Shown: piece by piece, positions 41,774 to 50,172 of the stretch
Position numbering within the stretch: the stretch's first letter is position 1
Layout: each line of letters starts with the position of its first letter
From: Streptomyces yatensis
GTDB lineage: Bacteria > Actinomycetota > Actinomycetes > Streptomycetales > Streptomycetaceae
Length of the DNA: 64,000 bases
Assembly (NCBI RefSeq): GCF_018069625.1
Contig: NZ_CP072941.1
Location: 4,154,001 to 4,218,000, forward strand
Reading direction: 5' to 3'
Translations under genes and position numbers: made by a program
Notes under the pieces: generated by a model
Told to the model about the DNA's origin: nothing
Seen by the model: only the letters and a program-made list of their open reading frames with translations
The model's database searches: none

Positions 41774-42338
41774 CGATAACCCTTCGCAGTACGGAGATGT
41801 CGTGGACGGTCCCGGCGTTCGGGACGTGGACCGCCAGATGTCCCGCGGCGCGCAGGTCCTCCGCGAGGACCCGGACCACGTTGAGATGCAGATGCAGCCG
41901 GGCGGCCAGCTCCGCCACCGACTGGGGACGCCGGCAGGCGGCGACGATGTCGCGGCGTTCGAAGGTGAGCGAACGCAGGGCGGACAACCCGTCCGGCGTC
42001 GTCACGATCTGGGTCTCGACGGGGAGCGGCGGCCCGGTGCCGCTCCCGGCCACCCGACCGGCGGTCAGCAGGAACGGCCGGATGGCGGAGGCGCGGCCTA
42101 CGGGCTCGGTCGGCTCGACGGGCTCGGTCGGCGTGAGGGGGTCACTCGGCTCGACGGGCTCGGTCGGCTCGAGGGGGTCACTCGGCTCGACGGGTTCCTT
42201 CGGTTCGCCGGGGTCCGTCGGCTCCTCGGGCTCCGTCGGCTCCTCGGGCTCCGTCGGCTCCCGGGTGTCCCGTGCGCTGTGTTCCGCCTCATGCGCTGCC
42301 GCGTCCGCGTCGTGCGGTACCGGTTCACCGGCGACCAT
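41721..42338 (-). CDS. cvnC: conservon DUF742 protein CvnC with Glu-Pro-Thr repeats
   Basis: A 205-residue protein whose C-terminal 115 residues are the DUF742 winged-helix-like domain (IRPFLLTAGR; LSFERRDIVAAC-type segment; SVAELAARLHLHLNVVRVLA). The N terminus contains about 50 residues of EPTEPEEP/EPVEPSDP repeats that are not part of the family and probably form an extended, charged linker. It is the third gene of the conservon and overlaps cvnD. Confidence 0.92.
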   Translation of the reverse strand: MVAGEPVPHDADAAAHEAEHSARDTREPTEPEEPTEPEEPTDPGEPKEPVEPSDPLEPTEPVEPSDPLTPTEPVEPTEPVGRASAIRPFLLTAGRVAGSGTGPPLPVETQIVTTPDGLSALRSLTFERRDIVAACRRPQSVAELAARLHLHLNVVRVLAEDLRAAGHLAVHVPNAGTVHDISVLRRVIDGLRAVPDSRGSLRDSS

Positions 42339-42370
42339 CTCGCCCCCTCCTCCGTGCGCCGCGCGATCCG

Positions 42371-42841
42371 TCAGCCGACGGACCCGGCGGTCTTCTTCAG
42401 CTCCATGACGAGCTGCGGGGTGAGTGCGGCCCCGGCCCGGTTGGCGAAGAGGGTCATCTCGTACGCGATGTTCCCCAGCTTCGCCTCCTTCGTGGTCACC
42501 ACGCCCAGCACGGCACCGCAGCCGATGGACGACACCAGTACATGGCCGCCCTCCAGATCGATGATGACCTTGTTGAGATCGCCGAGGCCGTAGTTGCCGG
42601 AGGCCCCGGCGGCGAGGCTGGTGACACCGGAGACGATCGCGGCGAGCCGCTCGGAGTCGGCCTGTTCCCGCAGTTGGGAGACGGCGATCAGCAGGCCGTC
42701 GGAGGACACCGCGATGGCGTCGACGACACCGGCGGTCTCGGTGGCGAACCGGTCGAGCAGCCAGGTGAAGTCGGCCGCGGCGGCTCGCAGATCGGTGGTC
42801 TCCGGCTCAGCGGAACCGCTCTTATCTGTCGGCGTGGTCAC
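42371..42841 (-). CDS. cvnB: conservon roadblock/LC7 protein CvnB
   Basis: A 156-residue roadblock/LC7 domain protein (FTWLLDRFATETAGVVDAIA; VSSDGLLIAVSQL; LEGGHVLVSSIGCGAVLGVV), the presumed GTPase-activating or scaffold subunit. It starts with GTG, overlapping the cvnA end by 20 bp. Confidence 0.94.
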   Translation of the reverse strand: MTTPTDKSGSAEPETTDLRAAAADFTWLLDRFATETAGVVDAIAVSSDGLLIAVSQLREQADSERLAAIVSGVTSLAAGASGNYGLGDLNKVIIDLEGGHVLVSSIGCGAVLGVVTTKEAKLGNIAYEMTLFANRAGAALTPQLVMELKKTAGSVG

Positions 42842-45395
42842 TTCCCGACTCCTTCCGGGGGCGCTGATGTGTCGATGGTGTGGCTTCGGCCTGGGAGGCG
42901 CCTGCGCTGTCCTGCTCCGCCCTGCGTACGGCGGCCTCGAACTCGTCGAGTTCGGAACGGACCGCGTCGGCGTCGGCGGGCCGGCGCGTGGCCGGGATCG
43001 CCCGGTCGGCCGGTGGGGTGGTCTTGTCGAGCGTCGCGCCCCGGACGCGGCGGCGCAGCGGGCGGGATGCGGGGGTGGGAGCGGGGGCGGCCGGGGTGGC
43101 GTTCGGCTCGTTCCCGGCGGACGACTCCTTCCCGGTGGACGACTCCTTCCCGGTGGACGGATCGTTCGCCGCGTTGAGCGCCTTCGCGGCGTTCGGCTCG
43201 TTCGCCGCGCGAGTCGACTCCGCGTTCGTACGGGACGCCGCCGGCACGCGCCGTGGCAGTCCTGACTCCGTCGCGGGCGCCGCCGGACGCCGCTCGGGCG
43301 CGGTGGCGGAAGCCCGTACGGCCGAAGGCGCGGCAGGGGGCGCGGCTTCGGGCTCCCGCCCGGAACCCGCCGACACCGAGGGCGCCCCCGCCCCCCGCGC
43401 CACCAGCAGCGCCGACGGCACCCAGACGCTGCCCGTGACCCCGCCGCCCGGGGTACGGCTCAGGGCGACCCGGATGCCCCAGCGGCGGGCCAGGCTTCCG
43501 ACCACGAAGAGGCCGAGCACCTTGGTCGGTACGAGGTCGAGCCGCTCGCGGCGGACCAGGCGGGCGTTCTCCTCGTCGAGGCGTTCCGCGGCCATGCCGA
43601 GCCCGTGGTCGATGACCTCGATCAGCGCCCCGCCGTCCGTGCTGACGTCGGTGCCGGGCCGGACGACGACCTCGACGGGGGTGTCGGACGGGGAGAACGC
43701 GACCGCGTTCTCCAGCAGTTCGGCGAGCATCAGCGTGAGGTCGCCGGTGATGTCGGGCGCGACGGTGACCTCGGTCTCGGACCGCAGGGACACCCGCTGG
43801 TAGCCCTCGATCTGGCCGAGCGCCGCCCGGATCACATCGGCCAGGGTGGTCGGCCGGGCGTCGAGCTCGGTCTCCCGGATTCCGGCGAGCAGCATCAGGC
43901 TGTCGGCGTTGCGCTGGAGGCGTACGGCGATGTGGTCGATGCGGTAGAGCCGCTCCAGGATGTCGGGGGCGGTCTCCTGGCGTTCGACGGCGTCGATCAG
44001 GCTGAGCTGGCGGGTGGTGAGGTTGCTGACCCGGCGGCCGACGTTGCCGAACATCTCGCCCACGTTGCGGCGGCTGAGCACCTGCCGCTCCAGCAGCGCC
44101 GCGGCGGTGACCTGCACCTGGTTGAACGCCTCGGCCAGATCGCCGATCTCGTCGCGCACCGGGACGGGGATCGGGCGGGGCCGCAGCGGGGTGCTGTCGG
44201 TCGCGTCGTCGTCCTCGTCCTCGACCTTGGCCAGTTCCTCGCCCGCCACCTCGACCACCTGGTGGGCGGCGCCGGTGAGCGCCGCGAGGGGGCGTACGAC
44301 GGAGCGGCGGACCAGGAAGGAGAAGGTCAGCCAGGCGGCGAAGCCGAGGAGGGCGAGGGCGAGCAGCGCCAACGCCTTGTTGAGGGCGTCCCGGGAGAGG
44401 CCGTCGGCGCGGTCGGCGATCTCGCCGATCAGCGAGCGGGCGATCTCGAGGCGGGCCTCGGCCTGCCGCGTCCCCGCGGCCATCTCGGTGCGCAACTGCC
44501 GCGGCGACTGGCCCTGCAGGCTGCTGGGGTCGATCTGGAGCTCCGCGAACCGGTCCTCGATGCCGTTCTCCTCGGAGTTCCGCTCGATGCCGTCGAGGCG
44601 CAGGACCTGGTCGGGCCCGGCGATTCTGGAGAAACGTTCCGACTGCTCCTCGTAGACCCGGTGGGCACCGACCGCGCGGGTGTACTCGGTGAGGCCGTTG
44701 GCATCCCGGGTCTGCGCGGAGAACACCCCGCCCTCGAAGGCCGCGTGGGCGGCGTCGGCGCGCAGCACGGCGTCGACCAGCTCGATGACGGACGACGAGG
44801 AGCTGTCGGAGAAGTGGTCGAGGCCGGTGCCGTCGATGAGATAGCCGACGGCGGCGGCATACGCGGGGTCGATACCGGCGGCGGGCACCGAGCCCCGTTC
44901 GACCTTGTCCCGCAGCACGCTCAGGCGCTCGACGTAGTCGAGGGCCTGAGCTTCGGCCTTCGGCAGGCCCGATCCGAACGCGGACCGCACGGTGGCGGCC
45001 TGCTCATCGGTGGCCCGCTGCGCCCGGCGGTAGTCGGTGGTCGAGGGGAGGGTGGCGCCGGCGTGGAGCGACTCCTGCTGGACGGAGAGCAGCAGCGCCT
45101 CGCGGTGCTCGGCCTCCACCTCGTTGATCAGCCGGGCGACCTGGCCGCTGTCGCGCACCCGCTCGGCGATCCGGTCGGCGTCGTCGGCCTGCCGCACCTG
45201 GCTGTACACGCCGAGGCCGAGGAGCACGCCGACGACCGCCAGGGGCACGATCACCAGGACGTTGAGCTTCCGCCGGAACGGCCAGCGGTCCAGGAGCGCA
45301 CCGTGGGCTTCCGTCCTGCGACGGGGCCGCGGACGCGGTGGCGCGTGCCCGGACGGCTTCTGTTCGGATGGCGGGTCCGCCGTGTCCACAGACAC
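42822..45395 (-). CDS. cvnA: conservon sensor histidine kinase-like protein CvnA
   Basis: An 857-residue membrane sensor: cytoplasmic N-terminal arginine-rich segment, transmembrane helix (LNVLVIVPLAVVGVLLGLGV), a roughly 300-residue extracytoplasmic nitrate/nitrite-sensing-like helical domain, a second helix (ALLALALLGFAAWLTFSFLV), a HAMP-like segment, and an HATPase_c domain (ELLENAVAFSPSDTPVEVVV; IDHGLGM). No clear phospho-accepting histidine box precedes the ATPase domain, as is usual for CvnA. The C-terminal 180 residues are disordered with NAAN/ESSTGKE repeats. The GTG at 45395 has GGAGGA five bases upstream. Confidence 0.93.
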   Translation of the reverse strand: MSVDTADPPSEQKPSGHAPPRPRPRRRTEAHGALLDRWPFRRKLNVLVIVPLAVVGVLLGLGVYSQVRQADDADRIAERVRDSGQVARLINEVEAEHREALLLSVQQESLHAGATLPSTTDYRRAQRATDEQAATVRSAFGSGLPKAEAQALDYVERLSVLRDKVERGSVPAAGIDPAYAAAVGYLIDGTGLDHFSDSSSSSVIELVDAVLRADAAHAAFEGGVFSAQTRDANGLTEYTRAVGAHRVYEEQSERFSRIAGPDQVLRLDGIERNSEENGIEDRFAELQIDPSSLQGQSPRQLRTEMAAGTRQAEARLEIARSLIGEIADRADGLSRDALNKALALLALALLGFAAWLTFSFLVRRSVVRPLAALTGAAHQVVEVAGEELAKVEDEDDDATDSTPLRPRPIPVPVRDEIGDLAEAFNQVQVTAAALLERQVLSRRNVGEMFGNVGRRVSNLTTRQLSLIDAVERQETAPDILERLYRIDHIAVRLQRNADSLMLLAGIRETELDARPTTLADVIRAALGQIEGYQRVSLRSETEVTVAPDITGDLTLMLAELLENAVAFSPSDTPVEVVVRPGTDVSTDGGALIEVIDHGLGMAAERLDEENARLVRRERLDLVPTKVLGLFVVGSLARRWGIRVALSRTPGGGVTGSVWVPSALLVARGAGAPSVSAGSGREPEAAPPAAPSAVRASATAPERRPAAPATESGLPRRVPAASRTNAESTRAANEPNAAKALNAANDPSTGKESSTGKESSAGNEPNATPAAPAPTPASRPLRRRVRGATLDKTTPPADRAIPATRRPADADAVRSELDEFEAAVRRAEQDSAGASQAEATPSTHQRPRKESGSDHADR

Positions 45396-45879
45396 CCAGG
45401 TCCTCCTTCGATGTGCTCCTGAGCGGTGACCGAGGTGTTGTTGCCGCCATGGCCGACACCGGGGAGCGGGACGTCGGCGACGGCGTTTTCTGCCGGAATG
45501 CGAGCGACGGGATTGCGCCACATGCCTGACCGGGCGTGAACACTACCGCGTGCGCGGACCCGCGCAAGGCATGCCCTCTCAAGGACTACGGAAATTCCAT
45601 GGATTGCCGGGTTCAGGTCATCTCCACATCGCTCCGCACCCCGCCGGACGCCCCGCCGGGGTCCGGAAGGTGTCCGCGCGGTGCCCAGGGGGTGGCGGCC
45701 GAGGGCGCCGCGTGACCTGGCTTGTTCACGACTGTGCTCGATGGTGGCCGCAGGTGCCGTAGGGGGCTGCCCCGCGCGGCGCCGCCACCCGTAACCTGTC
45801 TCCTCCCGGCCCCCGGCCCACCCCTGGCCAGTCCCCCGGCCCGTACCCTCCGTACCCTCCGTGCCCTGCGAGGAGATCC
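45396..45879. other. 484 bp divergent region upstream of the conservon
   Basis: No gene with a ribosome site and protein-like composition is visible. It should contain the conservon promoter (right to left) and that of the binding-protein gene (left to right). Just before the latter is a 9 bp tandem repeat (cgtaccctc, three units at 45842-45868). I recognise no operator. Confidence 0.55.
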
Positions 45880-47019
45880 GTGCACCCCACCCGCAAGGCG
45901 GCCCTGTCGGCCATCGCGCTGCTGGCCGTGGCCACCGCCGGCTGCGAGCCCGGCGCCGCCTCCACCTCGTCCCACCGGAGCTCCGCCGAGCCCGGCTGCC
46001 CGGCCGTCCTCGCCAGAGCCAAACAGGCCGTCAAGAAGGCGGAGGCCGTCGACGCCCCCTGGAAGGGCCCCACCACCGGGCCCGAGGTGGCCGGGCACGG
46101 CAAGAGCGTCGTCTTCATCGCCCATGACCTCTCCAACCCCGGTCCCGCCGGAGTCGCCCAGGGCGTCCAGGAAGCCGCCACGCTCCTGCGGTGGAGCGCC
46201 CGCACCCTCAACGGCCAGGGCACGCCCGCCGGTTACCGGTCCGCCTTCAAGAAGGCTCTGGCCCTGAAGCCGGACGGCATCGCCATCGCCGGTTTCGACC
46301 CCGGCAGCGTCGCCGACGAGATCAAGCAGGCCAGGGCGGCGGGCATTCCGGTGATCGGCTGGCACGCCGCCCCGACCCCCGGCCCCGACGGGAGCCCCGA
46401 GCTGTTCAGCAACGTGACCACCCGGGTCGAGGACGTCGCGAAGATCAGCGCCGACTGGATCATCGCCCGCTCGGGCGGCCGCGCGGGGGTGGTGCTCTTC
46501 ACCGACGCCACGGTCCCCTTCGCCAAGCACAAGTCGGACCTGATCAAGAAGGAGCTGGCCACCTGCTCCGACGTCAAGCTGCTGAGCTACCGGAACCTGC
46601 CGATACCCGAGGTCAACAAGCGTGCCCTCGGGGAGGTCCGCTCGCTGCTCTCCCGCTACGGGGACAAGTGGACCTACTCGGCCGCCATCAACGACCTGTA
46701 CTTCCGCCACACCGCCGCCGCCCTGCGCGCCGCGGGCAAGGACGGGGCGGACGCCCCGTTCAACATCGGTGCGGGGGACGGCGATCCGTCGGCCTTCCAG
46801 CGCGTCAACGGGGAGCGGTTCCAGGCCGCCACGGTGCCCGAGCCCCTCACCGAACAGGGCTGGCAGATCGTGGACGAGTTCAACCGCGCCTTCGCGGACA
46901 AGCCCGCCAGCGGATACGTCCCCGCGGTGCACATCACCACCGCCGCCAACAGCGGCGGGGCGCTGTCCTGGGACTCCGAGGGCTATCGGCAGGCCTACCG
47001 CAAGATCTGGGGCAAGTAG
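45880..47019 (+). CDS. sugar-type ABC substrate-binding lipoprotein (periplasmic-binding fold I)
   Basis: A 379-residue lipoprotein: signal peptide with lipobox VATAGC (lipidated C22), then a type I binding-protein fold like RbsB (VVFIAHDLSNPGPAGVAQGV; KPDGIAIAGFDPGSVADEIK; GIPVIGWHAAPTPG). The GTG at 45880 has GAGGAG four bases upstream. No permease or ATPase gene is adjacent, so it is an orphan receptor or uses a transporter encoded elsewhere. A 16 bp-stem terminator follows. Confidence 0.88.
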   Translation: MHPTRKAALSAIALLAVATAGCEPGAASTSSHRSSAEPGCPAVLARAKQAVKKAEAVDAPWKGPTTGPEVAGHGKSVVFIAHDLSNPGPAGVAQGVQEAATLLRWSARTLNGQGTPAGYRSAFKKALALKPDGIAIAGFDPGSVADEIKQARAAGIPVIGWHAAPTPGPDGSPELFSNVTTRVEDVAKISADWIIARSGGRAGVVLFTDATVPFAKHKSDLIKKELATCSDVKLLSYRNLPIPEVNKRALGEVRSLLSRYGDKWTYSAAINDLYFRHTAAALRAAGKDGADAPFNIGAGDGDPSAFQRVNGERFQAATVPEPLTEQGWQIVDEFNRAFADKPASGYVPAVHITTAANSGGALSWDSEGYRQAYRKIWGK

Positions 47020-47047
47020 GCGGCGCGCCGGCCGGGCGGGAAACGTA

Positions 47048-47082
47048 ACGGCAGGGCCCCGAGTCACTCGGGGCCCTGCCGT
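47048..47082. terminator. strong hairpin terminator after the binding-protein gene
   Basis: A perfect 16 bp stem (acggcagggccccgag and its complement) with the three-base loop tca, 28 bp after the stop. It also lies downstream of the convergent RTX-like gene and could serve both. Confidence 0.92.
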
Positions 47083-47110
47083 CAGCTGGGGCTGGTCCCG
47101 GTGGACCTGA

Positions 47111-47200
47111 TCCTGGTGAAGCCAGTCCTGGTGAAGCCAGTCCTGGTGAAGCCAGTGCTGGTGAAGCCAGTCCTGGTGAAGCTAGTCCTGGTGAACCTCG
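47111..47200. repeat. six 15 bp tandem repeats across the 3' end of the RTX-like gene
   Basis: Units at 47111, 47126, 47141, 47156, 47171 and 47186, consensus tcctggtgaagccag. The stop codon of the RTX-like gene (minus strand) is inside the fifth unit and depends on one base: cta where the other units have cca (Trp codon on the minus strand). Confidence 0.92.
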
Positions 47201-48027
47201 TTGCTGCCCGGGCCGCCGGAGAGGGTGTCAGTGCCCTTGCCGCCCCACAGCACGTCGTTGCCGCTGTTGCCGTAGATCGTGTCGTTGCCGTCCTCGCCGT
47301 ACAGCGTGTCGTCGTCCTGGTCGCCGTAGATGGTGTCGGCGCCGTTGCCGCCCCGGATGATGTCCTTGCCGGTGCCCCCGTGCAGGATGTTGTCCTCGGA
47401 GCCGCCGGTGATGGTGTCGTTGCCGGCGTCGCCGTAGCATTCCTGCGCACAGTTGGTGATGGTGTCGTCGCCGTCGCCGCCGTAGGCGCCGAAGCCCATG
47501 ACACCGCCGCCGCCGTCGATCCGGTCGTTGCCGGCGTCGCCGTAGAACGTCGGCGCCGCGTTGCCCTTGAGGACGTCGTTGCCGGCGCCACCGTGAATTC
47601 CGGCGTAGGCCGAGCTGTCGGCGTCGAGCTTGATGGTGTCGTCGCCGTCACCGAGGTCGACGTCGTAGTTGTCCGAGTCGTCGGAGTTCTGCGGGATGAG
47701 CACCGCGCACTGGGCGACGGTGTGATCGCCCGCGGTCGGGTAGGTGCACTCGTCCCACTTCGCCGCGTCCGCATCGATGGTGATATCACCGTTGTCGCGG
47801 AAGGTGAGGACGTAGTATTCCTCGAATTCCCCACGGCTGACGATCTGCTCGGAGACCGAGAGGTTGTTCTTCTGTCCCGCGGCGGCCTTGTACCAGAGCT
47901 CACCGTCCTCGTGGACGAGAGAACCCGAGGTCGTCGCGGCCGCCTGGGCGGCGGGCGCCGCGAGAGCGGCTCCCCCCAGGGCGAGAGCGAGGGTGGCTGT
48001 AGCGGCCATGGTCCGGTACATGCGCAT
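47182..48027 (-). CDS. secreted calcium-binding (RTX/hemolysin-type repeat) protein
   Basis: A 281-residue protein with a Sec signal peptide (MRMYRTMAATATLALALGGA; cleavage probably after AAQA) and from about residue 125 a series of nonapeptide repeats GGxGNDxLx and variants (GDGDDTI, GGAGNDVL, GDAGNDRI, GEDGNDTI, GNSGNDVL, GGKGTDTL) that form a calcium-binding beta roll. A short N-terminal beta domain with a Cys pair precedes it. There is no toxin or enzyme domain. The C terminus VHQD coincides with a tandem repeat unit. Weak ribosome site; ATG at 48027 or 48021. Confidence 0.87.
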   Translation of the reverse strand: MRMYRTMAATATLALALGGAALAAPAAQAAATTSGSLVHEDGELWYKAAAGQKNNLSVSEQIVSRGEFEEYYVLTFRDNGDITIDADAAKWDECTYPTAGDHTVAQCAVLIPQNSDDSDNYDVDLGDGDDTIKLDADSSAYAGIHGGAGNDVLKGNAAPTFYGDAGNDRIDGGGGVMGFGAYGGDGDDTITNCAQECYGDAGNDTITGGSEDNILHGGTGKDIIRGGNGADTIYGDQDDDTLYGEDGNDTIYGNSGNDVLWGGKGTDTLSGGPGSNEVHQD

Positions 48028-48276
48028 AGGGGTGTGGCCCTTCGTGCAATCAGTGCCGATCAAACCGGCGGAGAAATTGCCGATGCGATCACCGGGCGCC
48101 GGTGATCGGCGATGTGGTGTTTCCGATCGCCCTGGTAGACCGGGATCGACGGCAAGCGGTTGCACCGGGAATCCCCTAGTTTCCCGCGGTCGCAGGTCAC
48201 GCCCTTTCCCACAGGATTTCCGCCATGAAAAGTTCCATCACGGCAACCGCCTATTGTGAACTGCTTAACTCTTTGT

Positions 48277-49191
48277 TCACCGAGTGGCCGTTGAGCCGGC
48301 CGAGTGCGGACCCGTGAGGTGGGCCCGGGCGTACTTGCGGAAGGCCGTCACAAGGCGGCTGTTGTCGTCGGCGCGGGTGGCCAGCACCACATGACTCGGC
48401 TCGACCCCGTGCAGCGGGACGATGGCGAGATCGGGGCGGAGGCCCTGTGTGTAGGCGCCGGGAGCGATGGTCACGGCCTGTCCGGAGGCGATGAGTTCGA
48501 GCTTGTCCTCCACACCTTCGGCGAGGGGACCGTCGGGTGCGCGGCTGCCGTCGGGGCGGGGGTCGATGCGCCAGAAGGCGTTCCAGACCGGATCGGCCCC
48601 CCGGATCAGGGGTTCGTCGGCGATGTCGGCGACGGTGACCGACTCCTTCCCGGCCAGCGGGTGGTCGATGGGCACCACCAGCACCCGGGGCTCGTCGTAG
48701 AGGACCGTCACCCGCAGATCACCGGTCGGGAACGGCAGCCGGGTCACCGCCGCGTCCACCCGGTGGTCGAGCAGGGCGGCCCGTGCGTCGTTCCAGGTCA
48801 GGTGCAGGGTGTGGACGTCGGCGTCCGGGTTCCGGTGGCGCAGCTCGCGTACCGCCGGGGTGACGATGACGTTCATGATGTAGCCGATGGTGATCCGGCT
48901 CGGCTCGGCGACGGCCCGGGTGTGGGCCGCGGCCTGGGCGGCGGATCGCAGCAGCGCCTTGGCGCGGGACAGGAAGACCTCCCCGGCCTCGGTGAGCTTG
49001 CTGCCCCGCGGGGTGCGGTCGATGAGCCTGGCCCCCAGCTGTCGTTCGAGCTGGCGGATCTGCCGGCTCAGGGACGGCTGGGTGATGTGGAGGGCCTCGG
49101 CGGCGCGGCGGAAGTGCCGGTACTCGGCGACGACGGTGAAATACCGCACCAGCCGAAGGTCGAGATCCACCGGAGGCGGCGTGTCTGCCAT
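48277..49191 (-). CDS. LysR family transcriptional regulator
   Basis: A 304-residue LysR-type regulator: helix-turn-helix (LVRYFTVVAEYRHFRRAAEA then LHITQPSLSRQIRQLERQLG) and a periplasmic-binding-like effector domain (about residues 92-295). It is divergent from the SDR gene across 185 bp, the classic arrangement for a LysR activator and its target. Confidence 0.92.
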   Translation of the reverse strand: MADTPPPVDLDLRLVRYFTVVAEYRHFRRAAEALHITQPSLSRQIRQLERQLGARLIDRTPRGSKLTEAGEVFLSRAKALLRSAAQAAAHTRAVAEPSRITIGYIMNVIVTPAVRELRHRNPDADVHTLHLTWNDARAALLDHRVDAAVTRLPFPTGDLRVTVLYDEPRVLVVPIDHPLAGKESVTVADIADEPLIRGADPVWNAFWRIDPRPDGSRAPDGPLAEGVEDKLELIASGQAVTIAPGAYTQGLRPDLAIVPLHGVEPSHVVLATRADDNSRLVTAFRKYARAHLTGPHSAGSTATR

Positions 49192-49376
49192 GCCCGCACG
49201 CTAGCCGCGCCGAGCCGTCGGCCGCTACTGGGAAATCCCCTTGAGCTGTGGTGATGCCCGGCATGTATCTCCAGATGCGGAACAGGCCTTGGACGCGGGT
49301 CCGGGGCCGTTCCTAGCGTGGCGTACGCAGTCCTTCGCAGTTCCCCCCTTTTTTTTGCAGCAGCGAGGAGAGACGT

Positions 49377-50129
49377 ATGTCCGCACCCGTAGCCCTGATA
49401 ACCGGTGGCACCAGTGGGATCGGCAGGGCCACCGCCGAATTGCTCCATCGTCGCGGATACCGGGTGGTCGTCACCGGCCAGAATCCCGACACCATCGCCG
49501 CGGCCGAGAAGGAATTCCCCGAAGGCGTGGTCGTGGTACGCGCCGACGCCCGGTCACTGGCCGAGACCGACCGCGTCGTCGAGGAAATCCGTCAGCGCTT
49601 CGGCGGACTCGATGTCATCTTTCTCAATGCCGCCATCGTGCGCATGCTACCGATCGAGGCCGAAGCATTCGACGAGGCCGCCTACGACGACCTTTTCGGC
49701 GTCAATGTCAAAGGCCAGTTCTTCACCCTCCAAAAGGCTCTCCCCCTGCTCCATGACGGGGGTTCCATCATCTTCAATGTCGGGATCGGGGCCACCAGGG
49801 GAATTCCCGGCGGGGCCGCCGTCAGCGCCGCCACCAAGGGAGCCCTGCTTTCCATGGTGCCGTCACTCGCCCTGGAACTGGCTCCCCGGCGCATTCGCGT
49901 CAACGCCGTCAGCCCCGGCCCGATCGACACCGGAATCTGGGCCAAACAAGGGATGCCGGCCGAAATGCTGGAAGAGGTCGCCAAGGCCACGGTCTCCCAG
50001 GTCCCCCTCGGGAGGTTCGGGACGAGCGAAGAGGTCGCGGAAGTCGTGGCGTTCCTGGCCTCGGACGCGGCCGGCTTCGTCACCGGGGAGAACCTCGTCG
50101 TGGGTGGGGGTGTGGGGGTCAGGTCGTAG
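49377..50129 (+). CDS. short-chain dehydrogenase/reductase-fold protein lacking the catalytic Tyr and Ser
   Basis: A 250-residue SDR. The cofactor motif TGGTSGIG, the NAAI motif (FLNAAIV), N110 and K154 are present. The catalytic tyrosine of YxxxK is serine (S150 in AVSAATKG), and the usual catalytic serine position lies in NVGIGA with no serine. NAD(P) binding seems intact but classical reduction is doubtful. GAGGAG lies eight bases before the ATG. It is probably controlled by the divergent LysR protein. Confidence 0.9.
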   Translation: MSAPVALITGGTSGIGRATAELLHRRGYRVVVTGQNPDTIAAAEKEFPEGVVVVRADARSLAETDRVVEEIRQRFGGLDVIFLNAAIVRMLPIEAEAFDEAAYDDLFGVNVKGQFFTLQKALPLLHDGGSIIFNVGIGATRGIPGGAAVSAATKGALLSMVPSLALELAPRRIRVNAVSPGPIDTGIWAKQGMPAEMLEEVAKATVSQVPLGRFGTSEEVAEVVAFLASDAAGFVTGENLVVGGGVGVRS

Positions 50130-50172
50130 GGACGCGCCGCACAGGCGCGGTGGTCGTTCGCGGCCGAGCGCG

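Noticed and set aside
47082..47903. Thr/Arg-rich minus-strand frame covering the RTX-like gene
   Set aside because: It is the same DNA in another phase; the RTX nonapeptides and signal peptide are in the frame ending at 47182.
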